A stretch of 64,000 nucleotides of DNA from RUG14300 sp964561145 (GCA_964561145.1 CAZLNZ010000003.1:1-64000), one strand, 5' to 3'; numbered from the stretch's first letter, positions 44,634 through 54,342 are shown. Made by a program: numbers and translations. The notes: generated by a model from the letters alone, not told the origin.

Positions 44634-44663
44634 TTGACATTGGTGCATAATATATTATATAAT
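44634..44663 (+). promoter_or_regulatory. Sigma-A-type promoter
   Basis: -35 TTGACA (44634-44639), 18-bp spacer, -10 TATAAT (44658-44663), 67 bp before the ATPase start. Confidence 0.6.
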
Positions 44664-44730
44664 TGGAATACAAATCATAATTTGCAAAATCGTGATTATG
44701 TAAAATGCATTTATTGGCGGAGCGAATGAT

Positions 44731-46161
44731 ATGTTTATTGGTCGTGAATATGAATTGGATTTTTTGAATGAGCGTTATGCTAGCAATCACGCTGAGCTAA
44801 TAGTTCTTTATGGAAGAAGACGTGTTGGAAAGACGGAGCTATTGACGGAGTTTTGTAAGGGTAAAAAGCACATATTCTTTACTTGCAATGAATACACCGA
44901 TGGAAAACAACTTGAAGATTTTTCTAGGAAGATTCTTTCATTTAATGATAAGTTTTCAAGGTTGGTTAAACGGTTCTGTGATTGGGAATCTGCATTTTTG
45001 GCATTAGGGGAAATTGCTCAAGATGAAAAGTTGGTTATTATCATAGACGAGTTCCCATATATGGTTAAAGGTAATAATAGTATTCCTTCCGTTTTGCAAA
45101 ACTTGTGGGATCATAATCTAAAGAATAAAAACATAATGATCATTTTATCCGGCAGTTCTATGAGTTTTATCGAAAATGAAATATTAGGGTATAAAAACCC
45201 GTTGTATGGCAGAGCAACGGGTATATATAAGCTGGAAGCCTTACCGTATTTCGATGCAATTAAGTTTTTTCCTAATTATACCGATGAAGATAAGGCTATA
45301 GCCTATTCTATATTAGGAGGAATTCCACATTACTTAAGTCAGTTTGATCCCGATATATCATTGGAAGAGAATATAAAGAACAAGATATTGAAAAAAAGTT
45401 CACAGCTATATGATGAGGTTGAATTTCTTTTACATCAGGAGCTGAGAGAACCGGCTATATATGTTACAATCATTGAGTCTATTGCCTTGGGTTGTAGCAG
45501 GTATTCTGAGATAGCTGATAAAAGTGGTATAGATAGTGCAAGGCTATCTACATATTTAAAAAATCTTTTGGAGCTTGGTATCGTCAAAAAGGAATTACCT
45601 GCACTATCGAAATCCAAGGACACTATTAAAAGAAATTTGGTTGAATACGTTCTTTCTGACAATCTCTTTCGGTTTTATTATAAATATGTGTATCCTCACA
45701 AGGCGGAGCTTGAAACTAACAACGTGGAACTTGTATGGAAATATATAATTAAAAATGATTTACATCATTTTGCGGCAAGGGCATTTGAAGACATTTGTAT
45801 TCGTTATTTATATGTCTTGGCTGGTCAAGAAAAGCTGCCAAGTTTGTTTACGTCCTTTGCCCGTTGGTGGGGTAAAGTTACTAGGAAAAAGGATGGTGCA
45901 TACATTAACATTTCAGAGGAACTTGATATTCTAGGAACAGATGTTGCAAACAAGAGTTACCTTGTAGGAGAATGCAAGTTTACGAATGAGTGCTTTGATC
46001 TTAATCAATTGAATAAGCTCCGTGAAAAGCTTTATTCTTTCGATGGGAATATTTATCTTTTCTTATTCGCACTTAACGGATTTACCGAAGCTGTAATAAA
46101 TGAAGCTAGGAATCAAGGGAATATTTATCTTTTTACTTTAACTGATGTCTTTTCTTTATAG
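44731..46161 (+). CDS. ATPase of the archaeal-ATPase/DUF234 family
   Basis: 476 aa. N-terminal FIGREYELDFLNERY then Walker A YGRRRVGKTELLTEF (about 28-42), Walker B LVIIIDEFPYM (about 104-114), sensor LSGSSMSF. A winged-helix middle part (YSEIADKSGIDSARLSTYLK) follows, and a C-terminal DUF234 domain (NLFRFYYKYVYPHK ...) ending in a PD-(D/E)xK-like strand YLVGECKF. Such proteins are common in archaea, Bacteroidota and Clostridia and are suspected to act on DNA or in mobile elements; the activity is not established. Own promoter and terminator. Confidence 0.9.
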   Translation: MFIGREYELDFLNERYASNHAELIVLYGRRRVGKTELLTEFCKGKKHIFFTCNEYTDGKQLEDFSRKILSFNDKFSRLVKRFCDWESAFLALGEIAQDEKLVIIIDEFPYMVKGNNSIPSVLQNLWDHNLKNKNIMIILSGSSMSFIENEILGYKNPLYGRATGIYKLEALPYFDAIKFFPNYTDEDKAIAYSILGGIPHYLSQFDPDISLEENIKNKILKKSSQLYDEVEFLLHQELREPAIYVTIIESIALGCSRYSEIADKSGIDSARLSTYLKNLLELGIVKKELPALSKSKDTIKRNLVEYVLSDNLFRFYYKYVYPHKAELETNNVELVWKYIIKNDLHHFAARAFEDICIRYLYVLAGQEKLPSLFTSFARWWGKVTRKKDGAYINISEELDILGTDVANKSYLVGECKFTNECFDLNQLNKLREKLYSFDGNIYLFLFALNGFTEAVINEARNQGNIYLFTLTDVFSL

Positions 46162-46179
46162 TTAAAATAGATTCTAAAC

Positions 46180-46212
46180 AAAAAAGGCGGTGAAATGTCA
46201 TCGTCTTTTTTT
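46180..46212. terminator. Bidirectional terminator
   Basis: AAAAAAGGCGGTGA (46180-46193) with TCATCGTCTTTTTTT (from 46198), two G-U pairs. Lies between the ATPase gene (+) and the tsaC-like gene (-). Confidence 0.75.
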
Positions 46213-46237
46213 AAATGCCTTTTTTAGTAAGAGTGGG

Positions 46238-47209
46238 TTACAGTTTTTCGCCGGCAGATTTTTTGGCACGGTTCATTACCGAGTAAAAGACACCGGTGAG
46301 AGGAAGTTCTTCGAGAATTATGTAGTTATAAGATTTTTCGGCAGTGTGGAGGTGCTTGTATAACCTTTGTGCGGCTTCTTCTCCGTTTGAGCCGAGGGAA
46401 AGTGAATTTATGGTTGGTAGGTTTTGGAGAGTTTGTTCTCTAGCAATTATTACAGGGGAGAAATCGTTGCTTTTTGCGATGTTAAAGGTTTCTAAAAGCT
46501 CTTCTTTTTTACGCATAACACAGGTACAGCGAGGGGAGTAGTGCTTATATTTCATTCCCGGAGCAAGGGCTATTCCTAATTCTCCGTGATAGTTTTCTGC
46601 ATCGCAGACTTTTGTAAGTTCTTCAACGGTGATAGCACCCGGTCTTAATACTGTAGGTTTTTCACCTGTTAGGTCTATGATTGTGCTTTCGATACCCACT
46701 GAACACTCTCCGCCGTCAAGGACTAGTGGAACTCTACCATTTAAGTCCTCGTAAGCGTGGAGGGCTGTTGTAGGACTTATGTGTTTTGCAAGATTTGCAC
46801 TTGGTGCGGCAATTGGAGCGGAGTTTTTAATTAGATCGATTGCCATTTTGTGGTTAGGAAATCTTACGCCTACCGTTTCTCTACCTGCGGTAACCTCATA
46901 GGGAATCTGATCTCCTTTCTTTAAGATCATGGTTAGAGGACCGGGGCAATATTTTTCATAGAGGGTATAGCAGAGAGGTGGAACCTCTTTTGCAACCTTG
47001 AAGATATCCTCGAAGCGAGCAAGATGCACGATAAGAGGATTGTCTTGAGGGCGTTCCTTTGCGATAAAAATCTTTTTTACAGCCTCCGCATTCAAGGCAT
47101 TTGCACCTAAACCATAAACGGTTTCTGTCGGAAATACAACAAGTTCTCCGTCTAGTATTAATTTTGCACCGAGGGGTAAGTACTCCTCTTTTCCTAAAAT
47201 GGTATTCAT
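46238..47209 (-). CDS. tsaC: L-threonylcarbamoyladenylate synthase (TsaC/Sua5)
   Basis: 323 aa, Sua5-type: N-terminal YrdC domain (about 1-205) with ELVVFPTETVYGLGANAL, KIFIAKERPQDNPLIVHLA, CPGPLTMILKK, VGVRFPNH and SANLAKHISPTTA, then the C-terminal Sua5 domain (about 220-320; LAPGMKYKHYSPRC). It makes the TC-AMP used for t6A modification of tRNAs at A37. ATG at 47209. Minus-strand single gene, sharing the upstream spacer with the 47415 gene. Confidence 0.95.
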   Translation of the reverse strand: MNTILGKEEYLPLGAKLILDGELVVFPTETVYGLGANALNAEAVKKIFIAKERPQDNPLIVHLARFEDIFKVAKEVPPLCYTLYEKYCPGPLTMILKKGDQIPYEVTAGRETVGVRFPNHKMAIDLIKNSAPIAAPSANLAKHISPTTALHAYEDLNGRVPLVLDGGECSVGIESTIIDLTGEKPTVLRPGAITVEELTKVCDAENYHGELGIALAPGMKYKHYSPRCTCVMRKKEELLETFNIAKSNDFSPVIIAREQTLQNLPTINSLSLGSNGEEAAQRLYKHLHTAEKSYNYIILEELPLTGVFYSVMNRAKKSAGEKL

Positions 47210-47414
47210 AAGAGAATTATAGCATTAGGTTTCGAAATTATAAAGCAAATAGCGGAATTTTCATTCAAAAAAGAAAAAATATTTACATTTTTCCATTGAC
47301 TATTGAAAATAGTGCTAAAATATGGTATCATATTTTCATGATGTATAATAGGAAGTGTGGTCTATTTGAGTTAATCAAGTATATTTGCTTAAGTGTAGGT
47401 TTTGGAGGTTTAGT

Positions 47415-49787
47415 ATGTTACTTAATTCAAGCATGAGCTCTGACACAATAAGTATCCTAGGATTACCTATTCCTAAGACTATTTTGCTTTTTGGCGGAAT
47501 TGCGCTAGGAGTTATTATTATTCTGTTGGTTGTTACAGGCATTGTCGTTTCCAATCTTAAGAAGAAGCACAAGGGCACGACGTTAGGTTCTGATGCCGAC
47601 GCTAGTTTTGAAGATGAGTCACATGCAAAAGATGCTGAGGATATTACCGTTATTGAAGCTTCGGACGTTATAGAGGAAGCTCCATTGCCTGCGGGTGGTG
47701 AGGAAGAATCCGTATTGTCGGAAGAGTTTTCCGGGGAATTCGTGCTTGCCGATGTCGTAGAAGATGATACCAGTGAGATTTTTTTGGATGAAGTTAACAA
47801 AGGTACCACAGATTTAGGAAAAGCCAATCTTGAAAGCTTGACAGATGAGGAGATTGAGCGTTTTTATCGTGAAAGAGCGGGTAGAGCTAGAAGCGAGGTT
47901 GAGGTAGCCGATAGAGAAGGGGCCTGCGAGACTTTGACGGAAGATGGTGTACTATCGGATGTTAAGGAGGTTGAAGAGATTTCGGCAGAAGAAATATCGG
48001 CAGCTGAAGTCGTAGTGGAAGAAGAGGAAGTTGCTAACGATTATGAGGAATTGTCTTTAGAGGAGGTTCCGTCGGAAGTAATAGACGTAGAAGAAGAGGT
48101 TGTCGTTGAAGAAATAATCGATGAAGAGAAGGATATTGCTCCCATAATTATTGATTTGACAGAGGATGACGATGCAATAGTTCTCGATAATGACACGTTG
48201 GAATTGGAAACGGGTTTCGGTGTCGAAACCGTAGCGGAAAGTGAAGCTCGGTTAAAGCAGGAAAGCTTAGATGACGGAAATGTCGTAGAAAGCTCTGTGA
48301 CGGATTCTGTCGAGATGGAGAATGTGGTTGTTGAAGAAAGTGATTCTGATGTTCAAGAAGATGAAGAGCTCCGAACAGAAAGGGCGTTAGCCGAGGAAGC
48401 TCGTATGATTGAGATGGAACGTGCTTTGGAGGAGGCAAGATTGAGCGAGGCTGAAAAGTACGAAGCACAACTAAGAGAGGCAGAGGAAGCACGTATTAGA
48501 GAGGCTGAACGCTTAGCAGAGGAGAAACGCTTGGAGGAGGAAGCCAGGCTTCGTGCGGAAGAAGAGTTAGCGCGACTAGCGGAGGAAAGAGAGCGTCAAG
48601 CAGAGGCATTAAGAATAGCAGAAGAAGAAAGAAGATTGTCGGAGGAGGCTAGACGTGAGGAAGCCGACAAATTGGCGTTAGAGGCAGCGAAAGCATTGGC
48701 TCAATCAAAGTATATGGAGGAAGAACTTGCACGCCTATCTCGAGAAAAGCAAGAGGCAGAAGAGGCGGCACTCAAGGCAATCGAGGAACGCAAAAAAGCG
48801 ATGGCATACGAGGATGAGTTTGAAGAGGATCCCGATGACGATGTTGTGGAAATTGCCCAATCCAAATATAAGAGGAGTTTTAGGAGCAAACTTATACAAG
48901 GATCTTCCGATGTTAAGGAATATTATAGTGAAGTAAAGAACGAGTTGCTGAGCTATAATAAATGTCGTTCAAGTGTTGCTTGGCAAGCCGAGAACTTTAT
49001 TGTTGGTAAAAAGACATTGGCGAAACTGGCGTTGGGTGGCAAAACCTTATGTCTCTTCCTTGCACTTGATCCCGAGGAATTTGATCCGCAGATATTCCAT
49101 CATAAGAATAAGAGCTTAAGTAAAAAATATACGCAAGTCCCTATGATGCTTAGGATAAAGTCCGATCTGGGATTAAGAAAAGCAATTTCCTTAATCGTTG
49201 CAATGATGGAAGACAATGGGATTGAGCGTAACTTGTCCCGTGAAAAAGAAGATTATAGAAGGGAATTGGCGTATAGAACCGATGAAGAACTTTTAGCGGA
49301 AGGGCTTGTTAAGCTGAATGTTTCCGCAATGAAGAGCGTACCTACATCGGAGAAAAAGGAAGAACCGACAGAGGCTAAGACTTATCGTTATGTAAAGCCA
49401 ATTAAGAAAGCAGATCTTAACAAGCCTAAGGCTGTACCCAAAAATGAAGAAAAAACTATGGAAGATAAGCCGAAGACAAAGCTTGGTATCTATTCATTAT
49501 TGATGTCAGGCGACGGATATATTTTCGTGCTTAAGGATAATAGCGGAAAAAAGGTTTTTGAGAGCAAGCCCTATAAGACCATTATCAGTGCAAAGAGGGG
49601 CGTTTCCACCTTTAAAACCGCTCTTTCAGACGATAGCAATTTATCCGTCAATATTACAGACGATAGATTCGTGTACGCCATTCGTGGTGGCTTTAATTAT
49701 ATAAGCGAGTTTTACGAAGACAAAGATTTATGCATTGCTTCATTGAATCAAATAAAAGAAGTTGGACTTAATTCAGATATAGAATAG
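47415..49787 (+). CDS. Membrane-anchored coiled-coil protein with C-terminal DUF1508
   Basis: 790 aa from the ATG at 47415 (GGAGG 7 bp upstream); a TTG at 47385 is in frame but lacks a site. One membrane helix (about 20-45), a ~250-residue acidic disordered stretch (Glu/Asp/Val rich), then a Glu/Arg/Ala coiled coil (about 315-470, repeated EEARLREAE-like units), a basic-hydrophobic segment (FRSKLIQGSSDVKEYYSEVK ...), and near 690-740 a DUF1508 unit (GIYSLLMSGDGYIFVLKDN...KPYKTIISAKRGVSTFK), known from YegP-type proteins. Related proteins of unknown role occur in Clostridia. Probable structural or envelope scaffold (inference). Confidence 0.85.
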   Translation: MLLNSSMSSDTISILGLPIPKTILLFGGIALGVIIILLVVTGIVVSNLKKKHKGTTLGSDADASFEDESHAKDAEDITVIEASDVIEEAPLPAGGEEESVLSEEFSGEFVLADVVEDDTSEIFLDEVNKGTTDLGKANLESLTDEEIERFYRERAGRARSEVEVADREGACETLTEDGVLSDVKEVEEISAEEISAAEVVVEEEEVANDYEELSLEEVPSEVIDVEEEVVVEEIIDEEKDIAPIIIDLTEDDDAIVLDNDTLELETGFGVETVAESEARLKQESLDDGNVVESSVTDSVEMENVVVEESDSDVQEDEELRTERALAEEARMIEMERALEEARLSEAEKYEAQLREAEEARIREAERLAEEKRLEEEARLRAEEELARLAEERERQAEALRIAEEERRLSEEARREEADKLALEAAKALAQSKYMEEELARLSREKQEAEEAALKAIEERKKAMAYEDEFEEDPDDDVVEIAQSKYKRSFRSKLIQGSSDVKEYYSEVKNELLSYNKCRSSVAWQAENFIVGKKTLAKLALGGKTLCLFLALDPEEFDPQIFHHKNKSLSKKYTQVPMMLRIKSDLGLRKAISLIVAMMEDNGIERNLSREKEDYRRELAYRTDEELLAEGLVKLNVSAMKSVPTSEKKEEPTEAKTYRYVKPIKKADLNKPKAVPKNEEKTMEDKPKTKLGIYSLLMSGDGYIFVLKDNSGKKVFESKPYKTIISAKRGVSTFKTALSDDSNLSVNITDDRFVYAIRGGFNYISEFYEDKDLCIASLNQIKEVGLNSDIE

Positions 49788-50050
49788 TTGGTTTTAAGTT
49801 TAATATGGCCTATCCGATTATTGCTTTCTGATAGTCTTTTTTAGAATCCGCTCATAATTTGTGCATATAGTGACCAAAAATGATAAGAATAAAAGGTAAA
49901 GTATGGCTTGAAATGTTACAAATGGGGGGGGCTAAGGTATACTATTCTACACAAATAAAAACGTAGTAGGTATGACAAGCAAATGTATTTTAAGTATTCA
50001 AGCTAGTAAGAAAAAAATCAATATTCCTTTTCCAGTGATATTATAAAAGA
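49788..50050. other. Gene-free spacer
   Basis: No credible gene. It contains a run of eight G (49924-49931) followed at once by CTAAGGTATACTATT, which resembles the inverted repeat at 33476-33490 with two extra bases. AT-rich otherwise. Confidence 0.4.
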
Positions 50051-50206
50051 ATGGGTGGAAACAACGCACATATTCATGTACAGGGAAATATGGTTTATCA
50101 AACAAGATTGACTTTGTCCGAAATAGAGAGTATTATCTATGATTTTTTATCAATATTAAGCATGGTTGTATTGCACAATGCTGTCAACTTAAGAAAACCT
50201 ATATAA
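50051..50206 (+). CDS. Small ORF, 51 aa, possible gene remnant
   Basis: ATG at 50051, start MGGNNAHIHVQGNMVYQTRL and continuing with a helical hydrophobic part (LSEIESIIYDFLSILSMVVL). The composition is protein-like, but there is no clear ribosome site, so it may be a remnant. Confidence 0.3.
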   Translation: MGGNNAHIHVQGNMVYQTRLTLSEIESIIYDFLSILSMVVLHNAVNLRKPI

Positions 50207-50260
50207 ACACAAGCAAAAGCGGTGCTAAATGGTTGTTAGAATACAATAATATAGCGTCCA

Positions 50261-50334
50261 AATGACATACTGAGCGAAGACAGAGCCGTAGTCGTGCCCA
50301 TCTGGGAGATACGAAGTATCGGTATCTAATCCTT
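50261..50334 (+). repeat. Three-hairpin dispersed element, copy E (diverged)
   Basis: Head ATGACATACTGAGCGAAG; hairpin 1 reduced to GAC...GTC; hairpin 2 CCCA-TC-TGGG; hairpin 3 GATAC-GAA-GTATC; tail GGTATCTAATCC. About 18 kb from the cluster at 31.5-32.2 kb; the stems differ but pair. Confidence 0.75.
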
Positions 50335-50345
50335 TAGTCCTAGCA

Positions 50346-50735
50346 TTGCTAGAAAAGGTACTCCTTGAAAATCTTACAGGCAATACTTTCTGTACTTTAT
50401 TTTCCAATATGGATTTCAAGTGGCTAAGGCCATATGAAAGAGAGGGTTTATTTGGTGTAACCATAAGGAGTATTGATTACAGCCCTGAAATAGATACCTA
50501 TCTTGATATATTCTTCTTTCCAGCCTTTGAAGGGCATTGTGGGGGCATTCTATTCGATAGGATTTACTCTTATAGAAAGTTAAGCTTTGCCGAAAAGTTG
50601 ATAGCTACCTTTATGTTAAGGCTAATGAAAATGGACATCTATTGTGCTAATTTGTTATATGCAAGCATGCATCATATTGTACATTATATGGGGCAGCTAA
50701 AGGATGTTTATGGTATGTATTGTCGCAGTCTTTAA
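50346..50735 (+). CDS. Doubtful ORF, possible gene fragment
   Basis: Up to 129 aa (first in-frame ATG at 50409). The translation looks protein-like (FAEKLIATFMLRLMKMDIYCANLLY), but the start is TTG directly after a repeat element and has no ribosome site. Likely the end of a gene cut by the repeat. No family recognised. Confidence 0.3.
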   Translation: MLEKVLLENLTGNTFCTLFSNMDFKWLRPYEREGLFGVTIRSIDYSPEIDTYLDIFFFPAFEGHCGGILFDRIYSYRKLSFAEKLIATFMLRLMKMDIYCANLLYASMHHIVHYMGQLKDVYGMYCRSL

Positions 50736-50976
50736 TGGAAAAAGGATTTTTAGATCATTGAAGATGAAAAAAATATGTAATAACAACCATATGTACCAAA
50801 ATGTATTGCAATTCTAAGCCAACTATGATAATATATTGGTAATGGTGGAGTATTAAGCTAGACTTATTTGTTTTGGGGCTTTCATTAAAAATGGCTTCCT
50901 ACAGCTTATATTGTGTAATTATATTAGATGTGTATTAAAGTGTTTTCTTTTTTTTTGTAAAAAGGTTGGAGGATTT

Positions 50977-51762
50977 ATGAGGAAAATGGTGACTTTTATA
51001 TTATGTACGATGTGCCTATTCTTTTCTGCTTGTGATTTCAATAAAGTATTGACGGAAAATGGTCTTGGCTGTGGGAGTAATAATGATTTTAAAAATGAAG
51101 AAAACCACGATGGCAGCGAATACAATTCATTATATAATACGTATAAATTGACTCAAGAATCTTCGATGGCTTTGGTTGAAATACTAAGCATAGGTGATGT
51201 GCTCTCTTATGATCCATCTGTGGCTGCAAACGAATGTATAATACTAGAATGTAAAGTAATAGAAGATTATTTTTGTAATCTATCAATGGATGAAATAATA
51301 AATGTTCCAATAATGCTGCCTTTGCTTAATGAAGTCACTTCGGATCATATTGTTCAATTGACTGATACTGATTTTTATGGGATAGATGGAAAAGATGATA
51401 AGCAAATATCGGGTGAATTGCTATATGAAGTTTTAATGAGTTATAAACAAGTTGTTGTGTATATATCCCATATAACAGAAATCCAAAGATGGTATAAGAA
51501 TAATTCTTGGAGTTGCCCCGTTTATGTTAATTTGGTGTCAAATATGATTTTTTTAGATTATGAATTCATACCTGTTGTTGAAAATGTTATTTCCCTTGAT
51601 AGCTTAAAGAGATTCTGCTCATTGAATAATTGCACTTATATGGATCCAACGGATACTATTGCAAATTTTGCAACGTTTGTATATGAAGGTATGCCTTTCT
51701 TGGAGGCAAAAGAAAATATTCTATCTTTATATCAAAGTCAAATCAAAAACTTTACTAACTGA
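50977..51762 (+). CDS. Lipoprotein of unknown function
   Basis: 261 aa from the ATG at 50977 (TTGGAGGA upstream; a longer frame from 50911 is rejected). Signal peptide with lipobox FFSAC (Cys about 19). The rest is a mainly beta/alpha domain with ECIILECKVIEDYFCN, a pattern like secreted proteins that form OB-fold-like barrels, but it is not firmly recognisable. Followed 36 bp later by a secreted metallopeptidase, so the two may be co-expressed. Confidence 0.75.
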   Translation: MRKMVTFILCTMCLFFSACDFNKVLTENGLGCGSNNDFKNEENHDGSEYNSLYNTYKLTQESSMALVEILSIGDVLSYDPSVAANECIILECKVIEDYFCNLSMDEIINVPIMLPLLNEVTSDHIVQLTDTDFYGIDGKDDKQISGELLYEVLMSYKQVVVYISHITEIQRWYKNNSWSCPVYVNLVSNMIFLDYEFIPVVENVISLDSLKRFCSLNNCTYMDPTDTIANFATFVYEGMPFLEAKENILSLYQSQIKNFTN

Positions 51763-51798
51763 CATTGTATTTTTAAAAGAATGAAAAGGAGGAAATTT

Positions 51799-54195
51799 AT
51801 GACTAAAATTAAGATTTTCAGTGCCGTATTGTGTTGGTGCTTAGTTTTTTCCATTATTCGGACTTCACCGGCATTTTTGTTTAGAATAAACACAGTATTT
51901 GCGGAAAGTTCAAATGAAGAACAATTAAATTATGATTGCGAAGTAGATTTTTTTCCAACCACGCTCAATCAATCCGACATAGATTCGTGCAATTATGAGA
52001 GTACTTTAGTTGATAATATCTCGACGATACATTCTTCGTCAGCTGAAATATGTCAAAGTATCCTTGCAGATGAAATGTTTTCTATTCAAGCAACTGTTGT
52101 TGATGGTGAAGAGGTTTTTTCAGCTAATGAATACTATGATTTTTCAAAACAGAGCAGATATCAAATAGCTGAATGGGCTTGGAGTATTGGTGCAATAACT
52201 GAAGCGGAAGCAATTATGTGTATGTGTGAGCTAATTCTTAACAAAAACTTTTATAATATTAGATGTTTGGAGAATGTTATTGAACGCATCCAAGAGTATT
52301 CCAATGAGAATCCACTTTCTGTCGACCTTAATACAAAGGTGAGTGACACTTTGGATTTTTTAAGTAATAGTACACTTTCTATTTCCTCCGATGCTATTTT
52401 TACTAATACGAATTTTATTATCCACTATGACAGCACTGTGAATACTTATGCAGAAGCTCAAGCGGTTGGTAATTATTTTAATGTTGTGAGGAATAATTAC
52501 CTTGAAATGGGTTTTGTATCTCCAATTTTTGAAAAAGGCAAAGATAGGTATCACGTTTTTTTAGATCCAGCTCCGTATCCTGATAATGCTGAAACTGCAG
52601 CGACAACTTCGAAAACTAATATTTCCGGGAATACTTGTTCTAGTTATATAACCATATGGAATTTTACGACTTTAAATGATACGGTAAGACAATGTATCGG
52701 CCATGAATACTTTCACGCAATACAAAATGCTTATAATCATCAAAGTGGGTGGTTTAAGGAAGGTTGTGCTAACTGGGGAGCGATTGTTAGCACGGGAATG
52801 TCCACATTTTGCGATGGGTGGTTGAACGGATATATAGGTTCAACTACACCAATGCCAGAACTGAGTGGGTATGAAACATTTGTTCTTCCGCTTACAATTC
52901 AGAAGAAATATGGTGGTGTAAGTACTATTAAGAGTATTTATGAGCGATATCATGATTATTTGAGTACATCATTAGATTTGCAAAGTTTACGAAACATGAT
53001 TTCTGAAGGAATGGCGAATAATGGTTATAATGCAGGATTTGATAACGCCTATCGTTCGATGGCTGGATTTCTGTATAACCCTTCTTTATGGTTTTCTGAT
53101 GTGCATAGTGGTTCTAGTGTATGGAGAAATCGAAGTATTACGACATTACCTATTGATTCTTCTAGTGGAAGTTTCACTTTTACAGAAACTTTGGATTACT
53201 TGACTAGCCAATATTATCAGATTCAAGCTCCTGATACGGAGGTTTGTATGGTAAATGTGGACGTTACATTTTCCAGTTCGGATGGCCGCATACAATGGTA
53301 TCGTAGCCAAAAAGAAGGACATAATATTGGTTATCCGAGTACGATCTCAAACAAAGCAACTTATGCTGACTCAAGTTTGGGAAGATTTGTCAATTATTCG
53401 GGTTTTGTATTGAGCAATTTGGGAAATAGCGATTCAGTAACATGTACCGTTACTATTACGTTGATACCACAGGATGAACATTTTACTTTTGCAGGTACTG
53501 GTGCGAACTTTTCAAATTCAAGGTATGCTGAACGGAAACTGTATTTAATAGAGAAAGAGTATGCTGATTATACAATTACTTTTTTAACGGCAGGAACGAA
53601 ATTGGTTCAGACCTTTGGTGCTTTAGATACTGAGTTGGAACTTTATGATTCTAATGGAACGTTGATAGATTCCTCTGATGATGATGGGTATAATACAAAC
53701 GCTTTGTTGAGTTTCTACACTTCAGCCAATTCTACTTATAAAATAAGAGTTAAGTTTCATAGAGCAACAACGGTTGGCTGGGTTAGATTGGGTATTACAC
53801 CAGCTTTTGCAGTAAAAGAAAATGATGTAGATTCTATGACAAAATATAAGGATATATTAAATCTGTCAGGGACCAACTGGACGTGGACTAGTTACGCTCA
53901 AAATAACTATACTCGCGTAATTACCTTTTCGCCGACAGTGACCGGAACATATAAAATTGAGTTGACAAGTATCTTTGATAATTATCTCTATGTAATTGAT
54001 CCTCGTTCTTCGAATTTGATTGTATCAAATATTGATTATAACGATGATTCTAATGGGCTAAATGCAGCAATTACAAGAACATTGATAGAGAATGTACCAT
54101 ATTTGATTATCTATTCTCAGTGGAATCTTTCCGCTTCTTTTACAAATTTAGATGAAGGCGATGATATAGTTGTAAAAATGTATAAGACTGCATAG
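51799..54195 (+). CDS. Secreted zinc metallopeptidase (HExxH) with PPC-like C-terminus
   Basis: 798 aa from the ATG at 51799, which has AAAAGGAGG; an ATG at 51781 overlaps that site. Signal peptide about 1-35. The peptidase core has HEYFH at 302-306 and, 15 residues on, Glu321 in WFKEGCANW: the gluzincin-type (Peptidase_MA) pattern. Around 570-680 and 700-798 are beta domains like pre-peptidase C-terminal (PPC) modules: ELYDSNGTLIDSSDDDGYNT and GTYKIELTSIFDNYLYVID. Several conserved aromatic clusters lie between. Substrate unknown; likely an extracellular protease acting on host or neighbour glycoproteins (inference). Confidence 0.88.
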   Translation: MTKIKIFSAVLCWCLVFSIIRTSPAFLFRINTVFAESSNEEQLNYDCEVDFFPTTLNQSDIDSCNYESTLVDNISTIHSSSAEICQSILADEMFSIQATVVDGEEVFSANEYYDFSKQSRYQIAEWAWSIGAITEAEAIMCMCELILNKNFYNIRCLENVIERIQEYSNENPLSVDLNTKVSDTLDFLSNSTLSISSDAIFTNTNFIIHYDSTVNTYAEAQAVGNYFNVVRNNYLEMGFVSPIFEKGKDRYHVFLDPAPYPDNAETAATTSKTNISGNTCSSYITIWNFTTLNDTVRQCIGHEYFHAIQNAYNHQSGWFKEGCANWGAIVSTGMSTFCDGWLNGYIGSTTPMPELSGYETFVLPLTIQKKYGGVSTIKSIYERYHDYLSTSLDLQSLRNMISEGMANNGYNAGFDNAYRSMAGFLYNPSLWFSDVHSGSSVWRNRSITTLPIDSSSGSFTFTETLDYLTSQYYQIQAPDTEVCMVNVDVTFSSSDGRIQWYRSQKEGHNIGYPSTISNKATYADSSLGRFVNYSGFVLSNLGNSDSVTCTVTITLIPQDEHFTFAGTGANFSNSRYAERKLYLIEKEYADYTITFLTAGTKLVQTFGALDTELELYDSNGTLIDSSDDDGYNTNALLSFYTSANSTYKIRVKFHRATTVGWVRLGITPAFAVKENDVDSMTKYKDILNLSGTNWTWTSYAQNNYTRVITFSPTVTGTYKIELTSIFDNYLYVIDPRSSNLIVSNIDYNDDSNGLNAAITRTLIENVPYLIIYSQWNLSASFTNLDEGDDIVVKMYKTA

Positions 54196-54342
54196 TTTGA
54201 TAATTGAAAGTGAATTGGCATTAATTTGATGTAAAAAATACAGCAAAAGTAGGTCAAGTATGCTATTATTTTGTTCGAAATGAACTATAACCTGCTAACA
54301 AAATTAATGTCACATTAAATGTCATGCGATGATGTTTTTCGT

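Noticed and set aside
48148..48492. 114-aa minus-strand frame opposite the coiled coil
   Set aside because: Caused by the Glu/Ala-rich codon bias of the plus-strand gene; Pro/Leu/His-rich translation.
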